A stretch of 64,000 nt of DNA, from NCBI RefSeq assembly GCF_024346755.1, contig NZ_AP024861.1, positions 3,348,001 through 3,412,000 on the forward strand. Reading direction: 5' to 3'. This DNA comes from Vibrio aerogenes (GTDB lineage Bacteria > Pseudomonadota > Gammaproteobacteria > Enterobacterales > Vibrionaceae). Position 1 is the first letter of the stretch. The number at the start of each line of letters is the position of its first letter. The notes beneath the pieces are model-generated. The model was not told the origin of the DNA, did no database searches, and saw only the letters and a list, made by a program, of their open reading frames with translations. A program made the position numbers and the translations under genes. Of this stretch, positions 55,582-63,268 are shown one piece after another.

Positions 55582-55839
55582 TTATCGTTGCTCGGTCACT
55601 TTATCCGCCACATGCTGAGCAGTTTGGGCCAGCACCCGGCAGCTCTGTGCCAGAGCAGCTTTCTCTTCCGGAGTGAGAATATTACCATCTGCCGGAACTG
55701 CGCTGCGAAGCACGACTTCAAACCAGAATTTAAGTTCTTCGAAATCCATATTTCCCATGCCCGACCAGTGAAGTTTAAAGTGATTACTTAAGTTATCACG
55801 ATTATATTTTTCATCACACTTAATATCAACCAGATTCAT
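55582..55839 (-). CDS. Small hypothetical protein
   Basis: An 85-residue soluble protein with a largely helical C-terminal half (TPEEKAALAQSCRVLAQTAQHVADKV). No known family and no clear ribosome binding site. It is divergent from a CI-like regulator gene 92 bp away, an arrangement often seen for small regulated genes. Confidence 0.5.
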   Translation of the reverse strand: MNLVDIKCDEKYNRDNLSNHFKLHWSGMGNMDFEELKFWFEVVLRSAVPADGNILTPEEKAALAQSCRVLAQTAQHVADKVTEQR

Positions 55840-55931
55840 ATGATATAATTAATTTTCTGATTCAATGCTGCATTTCAGATGCGACCTTCTTAAAGAGTTC
55901 ATTAACCACATGAATATGTTAGAGATTTCCG

Positions 55932-56852
55932 ATGGAACGTGCTGAATGTCAAACCATGGCTGAACGCTTTTTATGGGCGCTCGAACAAAAAGGCATTTCT
56001 CAGCGGGAACTGGCCCGCAGGCTCGATACGAATCCGGTTTTTCTGAGCAAGCTCGGTACAGGCAAGTCAAAGAAAACCAGAATGGTGGTTGATATCGCGC
56101 TGGCACTGGATGTCACACCGGAATGGCTGGAATACGGCATTGAAGATAACCGGGCCCTCACCGGACTTACCAAAGAAGACCTGCATGCCGCCAGTCAGAC
56201 TTTTATCACCAAAGTCATCGATAAGATCAGCGCGGCCTCACTCAGTGCAGATGAGATACACCAGAAAACCGGGCTTCCCAGACAGGTCATCTCCCGTATT
56301 CTGTCGGGTCAGCATGAATTATCTCTGGTTGAAGCCATGCTGCTGTGTGACCTCTTCAAGACCTCGCTCTATGAAATGATTAAAAAAGAGCCGGGTGGTA
56401 CTCAGATTCCTTTAATCAGTGGTCAGGATATCATTCATCACGTCATTGCCCCTGGATTCGTGATGACGGTTGACTTTATTCCGGACAGCAAACATCTGAT
56501 CGGTATCCGCAATGATGGTGCTTTTACCGGCCAGTACCTGAATCAGGGCAATGTGGTGATTGTCGACCCGGATGTGAAATCATTTAATATGAAAAACGGC
56601 GATACCTGCCTGTTTGTGGTGGATAACAAAATTGATATCGGGCTGAAGAATCCGACAGAAATCAGAAGCCTGAACTTTTTCAAAAATGTGTATGATCTTT
56701 CCCGGATTGACATGATCGGTAAGGTTGCCTTCTTAGAGCTGAATCCGGCGACCTCTGACACCAGTCACATGGTCAAAGAAGAAAAAGAGCAGTTAATCGA
56801 AACGATCCAGCGAATTATTCCCGGCGGTACATTAGTCCCTCAATACAGTTAG
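55932..56852 (+). CDS. CI-like transcriptional regulator with degenerate S24 domain
   Basis: A 306-residue protein. It has an N-terminal XRE HTH (GISQRELARRLDTNPVFLSKLGTG, about residues 20-43) and a second HTH-like segment (ADEIHQKTGLPRQVISRILSGQHELS, ~100-125). The C-terminal domain (~165-290) is shaped like phage-repressor/S24 folds (NQGNVVIVDPD, NGDTCLFVVDNKIDIG). The catalytic Ser expected in a GDSM-type motif is replaced (IRNDGAFTG), so self-cleavage is unlikely. The last codons and the stop lie inside a 17-bp tandem repeat (56832-56900). It is divergent from a small hypothetical gene and could be of prophage origin. Confidence 0.78.
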   Translation: MERAECQTMAERFLWALEQKGISQRELARRLDTNPVFLSKLGTGKSKKTRMVVDIALALDVTPEWLEYGIEDNRALTGLTKEDLHAASQTFITKVIDKISAASLSADEIHQKTGLPRQVISRILSGQHELSLVEAMLLCDLFKTSLYEMIKKEPGGTQIPLISGQDIIHHVIAPGFVMTVDFIPDSKHLIGIRNDGAFTGQYLNQGNVVIVDPDVKSFNMKNGDTCLFVVDNKIDIGLKNPTEIRSLNFFKNVYDLSRIDMIGKVAFLELNPATSDTSHMVKEEKEQLIETIQRIIPGGTLVPQYS

Positions 56853-56900
56853 TCCCTCATTACGGTTAGTCACACAATACGGTTAGTCACCCCATACAGT
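56832..56900. repeat. Four 17-bp tandem units crossing a stop codon
   Basis: The unit TTAGTCMCNCAATACRG is repeated four times head to tail. The first copy encodes the end of the CI-like regulator, and the second supplies its stop codon TAG. Expansion or loss of a unit would not shift the protein end by more than a few residues. Confidence 0.8.
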
Positions 56901-56931
56901 GAACACCGCCATATAGCTGCCATATAAAAGC

Positions 56932-56968
56932 TAAAAGCCCCGCCGCGCCGAAAACGACGCGGGGGCCT
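56932..56968 (-). terminator. Terminator-like hairpin of the YhhQ-family gene
   Basis: A GC-rich stem (GGCCCCCGC against GCGGGGC with one bulge) is followed by TTTTAG on the minus strand, 28 bp after the stop of the gene at 56996. Confidence 0.55.
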
Positions 56969-56995
56969 TCAGGCAGAACCGCTCTGATCAGCGCT

Positions 56996-57861
56996 TCAGG
57001 CTTTAAACAGGTTATTCTCTTCACTGTAATCAATCTCCCACCGGAAGGGTGAAAAATTGGTCTGGCTGTCGAGCATGTCACTTTGTTCAGCACGCTTAAA
57101 CCAGAGAATTACCCGCTTGGTCACAATGGGGTACATGATGATTTCATACAATACCTTGGTACAGAAAGAGAACACCAGAAAATGCAGCATATCAATCATG
57201 GGCCAAACACCATAAAAGGCAATAAAACAGAATAACCCAACAGCAATCATTTCTGAAATGAATAGCGAACGAAAGATACGCTGAAATAAAAAGCCACGCT
57301 TCTTCACCTTAATCTTCTGAAACACATAGCTTGAAATCATAAACGAAATTACGAATGTAATAGCCGAAGCGATATAGGTTCGGATCATATTACCAAACAC
57401 GATCTCATAGGATTCCTGCAGGTGCCAGAATTGAGAAGGAGGCAGAATCAGTACCAGCCAGATACAAAAGGGGAAAAAACCATGGAGAAAAATGCACTCC
57501 ATACCACTCTGCGGGCATATTGAAATCCATAAACATCGGTAATGATATAATCAAAAATATAAGATAAGGGGTAAACAAACATACCACCGGTAATGGTAAA
57601 TCCATTCAGTGAGACTAATTTACTCGATAATATATTACTGGTAATCATCACCATCACTAACATAACTGTCAGAGGAAGTATGTATTTATATTCCTGTTTC
57701 CTAATCGTGTAATTAATTTTTTCAAGGTCATAACAGCCTCTGGCACGGCCAGCAAAATAAGCTGACTTCCCATCTATTTTATTAAGAATATCCGGATTTT
57801 CATCAATCAACTCTTGTGTAAGACGAATTTTCTGTCCATTGACATCAATATATTTCTCCAT
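56996..57861 (-). pseudogene. YhhQ/VUT-family queuosine-precursor transporter, split by a frameshift
   Basis: Two overlapping frames together make one membrane protein of about 288 residues. The first frame (57861-57448) has an unusual hydrophilic N-terminal extension of ~55 residues, then SNILSSKLVSLNGF, YPLSYIFDYIITDVYGFQYARRVVW. The second frame (from before 57502 to 56996) continues with LPPSQFWHLQESYEIVFGN and IASAITFVISFMISSYVFQKIK. These are consecutive parts of the VUT/YhhQ family, which imports queuosine precursors. A -1 shift in the 55-bp overlap, which holds T6 and T5 tracts on the coding strand (57474-57479, 57488-57492), would join them. It could be a mutation, slippage or a sequencing error. 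Confidence 0.75.
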
Positions 57862-58041
57862 GATTTATCTCTATTTATTGGTTACTAAATAAAAATATAG
57901 TGAATCCATATATTCATCAATAGAAAAATTAACTTTTATAATAAATGCCTTCAAATCTAGCTTTATTTTATCAGTTGAAACCTGTCGCTTCATGGTATCG
58001 GAGATACCAGTACACATCCTCCACAATCAGAACAATGCTCT

Positions 58042-58215
58042 TCAGTAATACCTGATGATGACCACCTTCTTTTTCTGGCGGCGATCTAATGCCCGTCCGG
58101 GATTTAAATTCAGCGCTTTAATTAATTGACCGATATCCCGGTAGGCGAGATAACCGGTTCCGGACACGGTGCTGTGGGAATATTTATCCACGTCCGGTTT
58201 TGAAAATTCAACCAT
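58042..58215 (-). pseudogene. N-terminal remnant of a class I methyltransferase
   Basis: A 57-residue frame resembling the start of SAM methyltransferases (VDKYSHSTVSGTGYLAYRDI, then NPGRALD). It breaks off exactly where motif I (LDxGCGxG) should follow, continuing instead into basic, unrelated residues (RRQKKKVV) and a stop. The rest of the gene is absent downstream. It is best read as a truncated relic, not a functional small protein. Confidence 0.6.
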
Positions 58216-58272
58216 ATTATTATTTCATCCTGACATATAAAACTGACGTATATTTAAAGACATATTATATAC

Positions 58273-58318
58273 CGATATAACCTGAAGATGCATTACTCAG
58301 GTCACCTGGGTATATTTA
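58273..58318. repeat. Dispersed repeat, rearranged copy 3
   Basis: ATATAACCTGAAGATGCAT is followed by TACTCAGGTCACCTGGGTATAT. The two halves match opposite strands of the repeat seen at 37312-37348 and 53762-53804, giving a palindromic arrangement. Confidence 0.5.
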
Positions 58319-58352
58319 TAAAAAGATGAGTAAGTACGGTTTTATTTTATCA

Positions 58353-58375
58353 ATAGCCAGTCAGACACTGGCTAT
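58353..58375 (-). terminator. Hairpin after the trypsin-like protease gene
   Basis: ATAGCCAGT-N5-ACTGGCTAT, a perfect 9-bp stem, 20 bp after the protease stop on the minus strand. It is followed by TGATAAAAT, so the U-run is poor. Confidence 0.5.
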
Positions 58376-58394
58376 ATTATTTACAGAAGGGTCA

Positions 58395-59501
58395 TTACTG
58401 GGCAAAAATTAAATTCATTTTCAATTCATCTGCTTTTGAATGGCTGGTATAAACCTGAACAGAGATTGTATTTACATCCGGATCAACCAGATCAGGATTC
58501 ACTTTCACATCGATCTCACAATCGCTGTTTTGATAAAGTGTCGAGAAACATGAATTACCGACAATAAATACCCCTTCCGGTGCTTCGATCCGGGTAATCT
58601 CAAACGGCTCCGAACCCAGGTTACGAACAGGTAATCTCAGTGCAGAATTAATATTTCTGGCGGTCAATCTTGTTTTTTGCGTAAAGCTGACCCCACTGGT
58701 AAATTTCCCCAGCCATCCATTGCCGGAAAAGTACCCCACATTGGTATATACACCATAAGCATCAGGCTGCGCGCAACCCGCGCCCCAGCTGACGATACCA
58801 AACTGTTTATAATGACCATTCACTTCACGAACCAGCGGGCCGCCACTGTCTCCCTGACAAGCATCTTTACCACCTTGTTTCAGGCCCACACACAATGAAT
58901 CTTCACCGATACCGGCATAATTACCGCCCAACGCCTGACAGGTGCTTAAATCAACAAAAGGCATGGAGACATAGTTTAAAGTTTCCGGAAAGTCGCTGCC
59001 GGTCGCTGATTTATTTCCCCATCCGATCACGGTCATCGCATCCCCGGCGATAAGCGCACCGGCATCAGCCTGACTGGCCAGCGCAATACTGCTGGCATCA
59101 ACGGTTTCTTCCAATTCGAGCACAGCAATATCGTTCGCGCTGTTACCATAGTCATCATGCGTATAGATGGCCTGAACGCCCACACGCCGGGCTTCAGTTT
59201 TTTCCTGACTCAAATGCGTGAGACCGATCGACACGTCGATCTCCCCGGCTTTTAATCCTTCAACACAGTGCGCCGCCGTTAACACGTAACGCCCGCCGAT
59301 AAAGCTCCCGCCACAAAACTGGCTCATAGCTGCACTCGTGTCTTTCATCACCAGCGCAGTCATAAAGGGCCACTGGCTGGTGGATGACTCCGAGCCATTG
59401 ACGATCCTTGCAACTTCAGAATGAATATTGCCAGCGGATGCCGTCTGTGTCGCTGCCAGAATACTGCCAGCCAGTATGGAAATGGTTCGTTTGATTCTCA
59501 T
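58395..59501 (-). CDS. Secreted trypsin-like serine protease with C-terminal beta domain
   Basis: A 368-residue exported S1A protease. A signal peptide (about residues 1-23, ending TASA-G) and short propeptide lead to IVNGSESS, the zymogen activation site. The triad is complete: His in LTAAHCVEG, Asp in NDIAVLEL, Ser in CQGDSGGPLV. The primary-specificity position in GKDACQGDSGG is Asp, so cleavage after Arg or Lys is expected. Residues ~265-368 form an extra beta-rich domain with a Cys pair (NSCFSTLYQNSDCEID), as in Vibrio Ves proteases. The GlyGly-CTERM anchor of VesB/VesC is absent. Type II secretion is likely. Confidence 0.92.
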   Translation of the reverse strand: MRIKRTISILAGSILAATQTASAGNIHSEVARIVNGSESSTSQWPFMTALVMKDTSAAMSQFCGGSFIGGRYVLTAAHCVEGLKAGEIDVSIGLTHLSQEKTEARRVGVQAIYTHDDYGNSANDIAVLELEETVDASSIALASQADAGALIAGDAMTVIGWGNKSATGSDFPETLNYVSMPFVDLSTCQALGGNYAGIGEDSLCVGLKQGGKDACQGDSGGPLVREVNGHYKQFGIVSWGAGCAQPDAYGVYTNVGYFSGNGWLGKFTSGVSFTQKTRLTARNINSALRLPVRNLGSEPFEITRIEAPEGVFIVGNSCFSTLYQNSDCEIDVKVNPDLVDPDVNTISVQVYTSHSKADELKMNLIFAQ

Positions 59502-59766
59502 ATAAAGTTACTCTTTTATGCATTTGGTTTTATATAAAATAATCTGAACGAAAGCATTCCGTCAATATCCGGCACAGCACGCGCTTCTATTGATAATTCT
59601 ATGATGTAACGCATACAAAACTTTTGGGGTGAGTATCAATTTACGACGTCAATTCATAAGGAAATGATAGACATAAAACTTGTTGATAAATAAAATAGGA
59701 CCATTTTCCAAAATATGAGACACAAGTCATATAGCACACATCACCATTAATAGTGAAAAACAAGGC
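59502..59766. other. AT-rich gene-free region
   Basis: Upstream region of the protease gene and left border of the AT-rich accessory array. No credible ORF, repeat or element end was recognised. Base composition becomes visibly poorer in G and C from here to the window end. Confidence 0.5.
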
Positions 59767-59910
59767 ATGATTTCCAGCGGTTATAACACAAAAGATTCAA
59801 TGGGCAACAAATATCAGGAAACTCATGCGGATGAGATTACTGTATTGGCTTGCAACCAAATGATTGCAGAAGGTGCACAACAACATAGCTATCTGAACGA
59901 AACTCCTTAA
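59767..59910 (+). pseudogene. Orphan reading-frame tail, possible toxin C-terminus (tail A)
   Basis: A 47-codon frame (MISSGYNTKDSMGNKYQETH..., ending YLNETP) with no good start signal, immediately before a secreted-protein gene. By position it parallels three other short tails in this array, though its sequence is different. I read it as the remaining end of a displaced toxin or effector gene. Confidence 0.4.
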
Positions 59911-59927
59911 AGATATAACAAGTCAAC

Positions 59928-60673
59928 ATGAAAAACATTTATATATATATCAGTTTTTTATTATTAACTTTCTGCAATAACTCTTTCAGTGCATTATCTG
60001 ATCATACATTTTTATTCATTAACCCAGTAGTCAGTGTAAAGTCTTATATCGCTGACACAACCAAAGTTAATTACTTACAAGACCAGATTACCGCTCCATG
60101 GAATATGAATGTCCATGTAAAAAAGAAGAACGATAAAAAAGTTGTTAATAGCTGTCAATCCACATTACAGGCTTATACTCAAGTTTTTTTCCGGTCAGGC
60201 AATCAGAGTTCAGTGCTTACCAATATTCTTACATTCAATGTCGCGCCATTGATCTAGTCACTAAAATGACACAACCAAAAATATCTTATATACAAGAATT
60301 CATTCTGGATAAAAATTCAGTTCAGTTGTTTCCGGCTTCTGTAGGAGAAGTCATTTCAAATGATGATCAACGACGTATTGATAAGAATCCAGACATGACA
60401 TTTGGAGAATTCACCCAAATAAAAAACTTTGCAAAACAGGATAAATACTCAGTCAGTATTGAGGATAATAGTGGTGGAATCCAATATATGACAATCTTAG
60501 CCAAGGGTGATTTTAATGGTGATCAAGTAGAAGATTTATTACTGAGTGTAAACAATCAGGTTAAGGAAGGAACATATAATACATATAATTTATACGTATT
60601 AACAAAGACTACTCAAAATGGATTATGGAAAATTATAAATTCATATCCAAAAAAATACAAAAATCTAAGATAG
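59928..60673 (+). pseudogene. Exported protein split by a frameshift in a T7 tract
   Basis: The first frame (59928-60257) starts with a signal peptide (MKNIYIYISFLLLTFCNNSFSA) and reads to NSCQSTLQAYTQVFF. The second frame, ending at 60673, is open from 60152 and carries QCRAIDLVTKMTQPK and the GDFNGDQVEDLLLSVNN stretch, like FG-GAP/VCBS-type calcium loops. The two join naturally at the seven-T run 60184-60190, giving about 248 residues. The homopolymer could be a phase-variable switch, a decay mutation or a sequencing error. Position suggests an accessory or immunity role, unproven. The family was not recognised. Confidence 0.6.
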
Positions 60674-60727
60674 AAGAATAATTACTCTCTTATTTTTTTC
60701 ATTCACTGTCTACTAATACTTAGTTAA

Positions 60728-60889
60728 TCAGAATTATTAAATATTATCGATGATTATTTTGATTTAACTAACAAATTAGCAAATAAATTAGATAAAACAG
60801 AAAGTAACATGATTAATGACTTTAATAACTCTATAAGTAATGAAGTAAACAAGCAATGGATACAACAGATAAAAAGGATTTCTTGGTGA
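60728..60889 (+). pseudogene. Orphan reading-frame tail overlapping an immunity-like gene (tail B)
   Basis: A frame open from a stop at 60725 to TGA at 60887-60889. It reads SELLNIIDDYFDLTNKL near the start and ends NSISNEVNKQWIQQIKRISW. It resembles the ends of tails C and D (NKQW/KQW/NQQW, then QI). The stop overlaps the GTG of the next gene (GTGA). This is the pattern expected of a toxin 3' end coupled to its immunity gene, with the rest of the toxin gene missing. Confidence 0.55.
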
Positions 60890-61368
60890 ATTCCAACAAG
60901 TTAATCCGAGTGAAAAGTGAGGTATCTCTAACTAAAAGAGTACTTGGCTCTTTATTTTTTTTGAGTCTTGCAATGATATCACTCATTATATTTTGCTATA
61001 CATTATATCACTTAATTGAGTCTATGATTAATCATCAGCCTGTTATTGTATTTAGTCAATCTCCAATGTATTTTCTGGGTTGTATACCTGTAATGTTTAT
61101 TGGTTTCTTTGTTGTATTATTTTCAAACAAAATTAATTTTAGTTCAAAAGTTTTTTCTATAAAAATTGCTGGATTCTTCTTGGTAATATCATTCATATTT
61201 CCTCAGATTATGGATTATATTGTCAGCTCTTATATTAAGGACAATCATTACTTATACTGCAAAAAAGCTTCAGAACATAGAGCCAGATACTCAAAAAAAA
61301 TATATACAATTGATAAGCAGGTTTGTGAATCTGAAATTGAAAAAAGGATAAAAAGAATCGAAGGATAA
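60886..61368 (+). CDS. Small membrane protein, immunity-like (member 1 of a paralogous family)
   Basis: A protein of about 160 residues with three to four membrane helices. Its C-terminal signature is shared with two neighbours: P-x-IM, then NHYLYCKKASEHRARYSKKIYT and a final Cys. The GTG at 60886 overlaps the tail-B stop, and the N-terminus then aligns with its paralogues; an ATG at 60856 would lie inside the tail. It resembles DUF1240-type small membrane proteins (low-confidence recollection). Repeated coupling to similar upstream tails suggests immunity to a membrane- or periplasm-acting toxin. AT-rich. Confidence 0.65.
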   Translation: MNSNKLIRVKSEVSLTKRVLGSLFFLSLAMISLIIFCYTLYHLIESMINHQPVIVFSQSPMYFLGCIPVMFIGFFVVLFSNKINFSSKVFSIKIAGFFLVISFIFPQIMDYIVSSYIKDNHYLYCKKASEHRARYSKKIYTIDKQVCESEIEKRIKRIEG

Positions 61369-61410
61369 CAATTTATCATTTTTATTAATTTAAAATGTGA
61401 ATATGAGTAA

Positions 61411-61491
61411 AAGGTGATTATAGGCATGAATAGTTCTGTTAATGAACAAACAAGTAAACAATGGACTTATCAAATTTGGAATAAGTTTTAG
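61411..61491 (+). pseudogene. Orphan reading-frame tail (tail C)
   Basis: A short frame after a stop at 61408 that contains MNSSVNEQTSKQWTYQIWNKF and ends TAG at 61489-61491, overlapping the next GTG by one base. The KQW..QI core and position match tails B and D. Confidence 0.5.
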
Positions 61492-61937
61492 TGAACAATA
61501 AAAACTCAGACTACTTTACAATCCGGCGAGTAAAGCCATTAGTTATTTTAGGCGTTTTAATTTTAGGTTCTTCAGCTTTATTTATTCCAAATTTTTTTGA
61601 GTTAATCAATGGAATGCAAACAATGAACCCAATCATTGAACTTGAAGATGGTTTAATGCATTTATTGGGGTGTATCATTGCACTTTCATGCTTATTTATA
61701 ATCACATTATTACCTGAAAAAAAAGCCCAAAGCGCTAAGAGTTTTTTAATGGCTGGCTCTATTGCTGGCATTATATTGATCTTTATCTTTCCAGGTATAA
61801 TGAAATTTCAAGTAGATGAGTTTATAGATAAAAATCATTATCTATATTGTAAAAGAGCATCCTATCACTCAGGTAAATATGATAGTTATGTCTATACATC
61901 TAATGAAGAAATATGTAGCTCTTTATCTAAAAAATAA
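61491..61937 (+). CDS. Small membrane protein, immunity-like (member 2)
   Basis: A 148-residue protein with three to four helices (PLVILGVLILGSSALFIP, LLGCIIALSCLFIITLL, SIAGIILIFIFPGIM). The shared C-terminus is DKNHYLYCKRASYHSGKYDSYVYT with a final Cys. LLGC aligns with FLGC in the other members. The GTG at 61491 overlaps the stop of tail C. It is paralogous to 60886-61368 and to the split copy at 62119-62594. The repeated cassette structure, not homology to a known protein, is the basis for the immunity proposal. Confidence 0.65.
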   Translation: MNNKNSDYFTIRRVKPLVILGVLILGSSALFIPNFFELINGMQTMNPIIELEDGLMHLLGCIIALSCLFIITLLPEKKAQSAKSFLMAGSIAGIILIFIFPGIMKFQVDEFIDKNHYLYCKRASYHSGKYDSYVYTSNEEICSSLSKK

Positions 61938-61960
61938 ATTAATAATACCATTAAAAATAG

Positions 61961-62122
61961 CTATTTATTAAGGTGGTGTTCAAATTTCTGTGTCATTTCA
62001 ATATAACAGAAAAATTGCTACAAAAGATGAGCGATGAAGAAATAAGAAGAGAAGCAATGGAGTCAATCAATGATAAAATAAACCAGCAGTGGATCCCTCA
62101 AATCAGAGGTATATGCTGGTGA
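61961..62122 (+). pseudogene. Orphan reading-frame tail (tail D)
   Basis: Open from a stop at 61958 to TGA at 62120-62122, ending SINDKINQQWIPQIRGICW, clearly similar to the end of tail B. The stop overlaps the following GTG (GTGA), exactly as in tail B. There is no full-length toxin upstream. Confidence 0.55.
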
Positions 62123-62594
62123 ATAATAAAAACACACAAATAGAAATAACTCTAACAAAAAGGATAGCAACGATAATTTTATCTGGTGCGATGTCGATTA
62201 GTAGCCTAGTTTATTTTTTTACAGTTTTTATGATCTTATCTACTCTATGAATACTCACTTGCCCGCTATTTATTTTAATAAATCGCCAATGATATTTTTA
62301 GGATGTGGGTTATTTGTCTTCGCGTTATTTTTGATGTCTCTTTTTACAAACCATCTTAATTTAATATTCATGTCAATTATAAGAGTTATGTTTCTTGTTG
62401 GTTTTATAATGATATTTGCATTTCCTTATATTATGAATGTATATGTAGAAGATTTTATGAGTGATAATAATTACATTTATTGCTCAGATGCATCTACTCA
62501 CCGAGGTAAATTCATTGAATACGTTTATACTCGTGATACGCTCACATGTAAGACTGAAGCTGACAAAAAACGTAGAGAATATAAGCCATATTAG
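62119..62594 (+). pseudogene. Small membrane protein, immunity-like (member 3), split by a frameshift
   Basis: The first frame starts GTG at 62119 and encodes VNNKNTQIEITLTKRIATII and a helix, ending at TGA 62248-62250. A second frame starts ATG at 62247 and continues the family pattern (IYFNKSPMIFLGCG, then DNNYIYCSDASTHRGKFIEYVYT). Alignment with members 1 and 2 is continuous across the junction, so one base has been lost. Stop and start overlap as ATGA, so two-part translation by re-initiation is conceivable. Classed as a pseudogene with that caveat. Confidence 0.6.
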
Positions 62595-62640
62595 AAAGTA
62601 AATTAAATTTTACCATGGATCTTATAATCTAAAATAAAAC

Positions 62641-63228
62641 ATGTTAAAAACACAACCAAGCTACAAAATTATAATTTCATACCTACTTGAAATAATTCTG
62701 CTATCATTTTTCAATGGCTTTATATTTCTCGGGCTATTCATATCTTTCATTTACGACACTCTTCTAAAAAACAATCAGACAGGATCAATTTTTATTCCTG
62801 TAATGACCAGTATACTGACCTTGATTTATTTATCGTTTCACCGATATAGAAAATATAAAAATGAAGGAATATGGTTATTAAAAAATGATACATTACACCA
62901 AGGTGATACGATCAATTTTTCAATTGAATTAAACAAAATACAAGCACTGATCACTTGTCGACCTTCGAAGAAAATGACCAATTATATCGGTCGAAAAGGA
63001 AATAACATTGGAGCATACAATTTTATAGAAGATGGAAGACTTATCATAAAAATTGATTCTCATACATATTTACCTTTATATCTCCATGAGTATAAAAATG
63101 GTAAATTAATCATGGATACATTAGTTCAGTCATTTCAACCGAAGTTAATTGAAAACTATCAATTTAATCTGGAAGAGTGTCATAACTTAACGATGAAAAA
63201 TAGAAATAAATTAGTTAGAACTAATTAG
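62641..63228 (+). CDS. Membrane protein of unknown function (second family of the array)
   Basis: A 195-residue protein with two N-terminal helices (about residues 8-32 and 47-62) and a cytosolic or periplasmic C-terminal domain (GDTINFSIELNKIQALITCRPSKKMTNYIG). The C-terminal domain resembles that of the next, partial gene (CGKPVIFSVKLDDIDTIIVGTPVKK). No known family. The ribosome binding site is weak. AT-rich, part of the same accessory array. Confidence 0.6.
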   Translation: MLKTQPSYKIIISYLLEIILLSFFNGFIFLGLFISFIYDTLLKNNQTGSIFIPVMTSILTLIYLSFHRYRKYKNEGIWLLKNDTLHQGDTINFSIELNKIQALITCRPSKKMTNYIGRKGNNIGAYNFIEDGRLIIKIDSHTYLPLYLHEYKNGKLIMDTLVQSFQPKLIENYQFNLEECHNLTMKNRNKLVRTN

Positions 63229-63268
63229 TAACTGTTCACATATGAAAAAACAGTAAAAACGATTAATT

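Noticed and set aside
57440..57510. Programmed -1 frameshifting in the YhhQ-family gene
   Set aside because: No proper X-XXY-YYZ slippery heptamer in the zero frame and no clear downstream pseudoknot were found; mutation or a sequencing error is simpler.
57980..58080. Cys-rich minus-strand reading EEHCSDCGGCVLVSPIP as a possible peptide precursor
   Set aside because: It has no start codon or ribosome binding site in frame and no modification or export genes nearby; it probably lies in decayed sequence after the methyltransferase relic.
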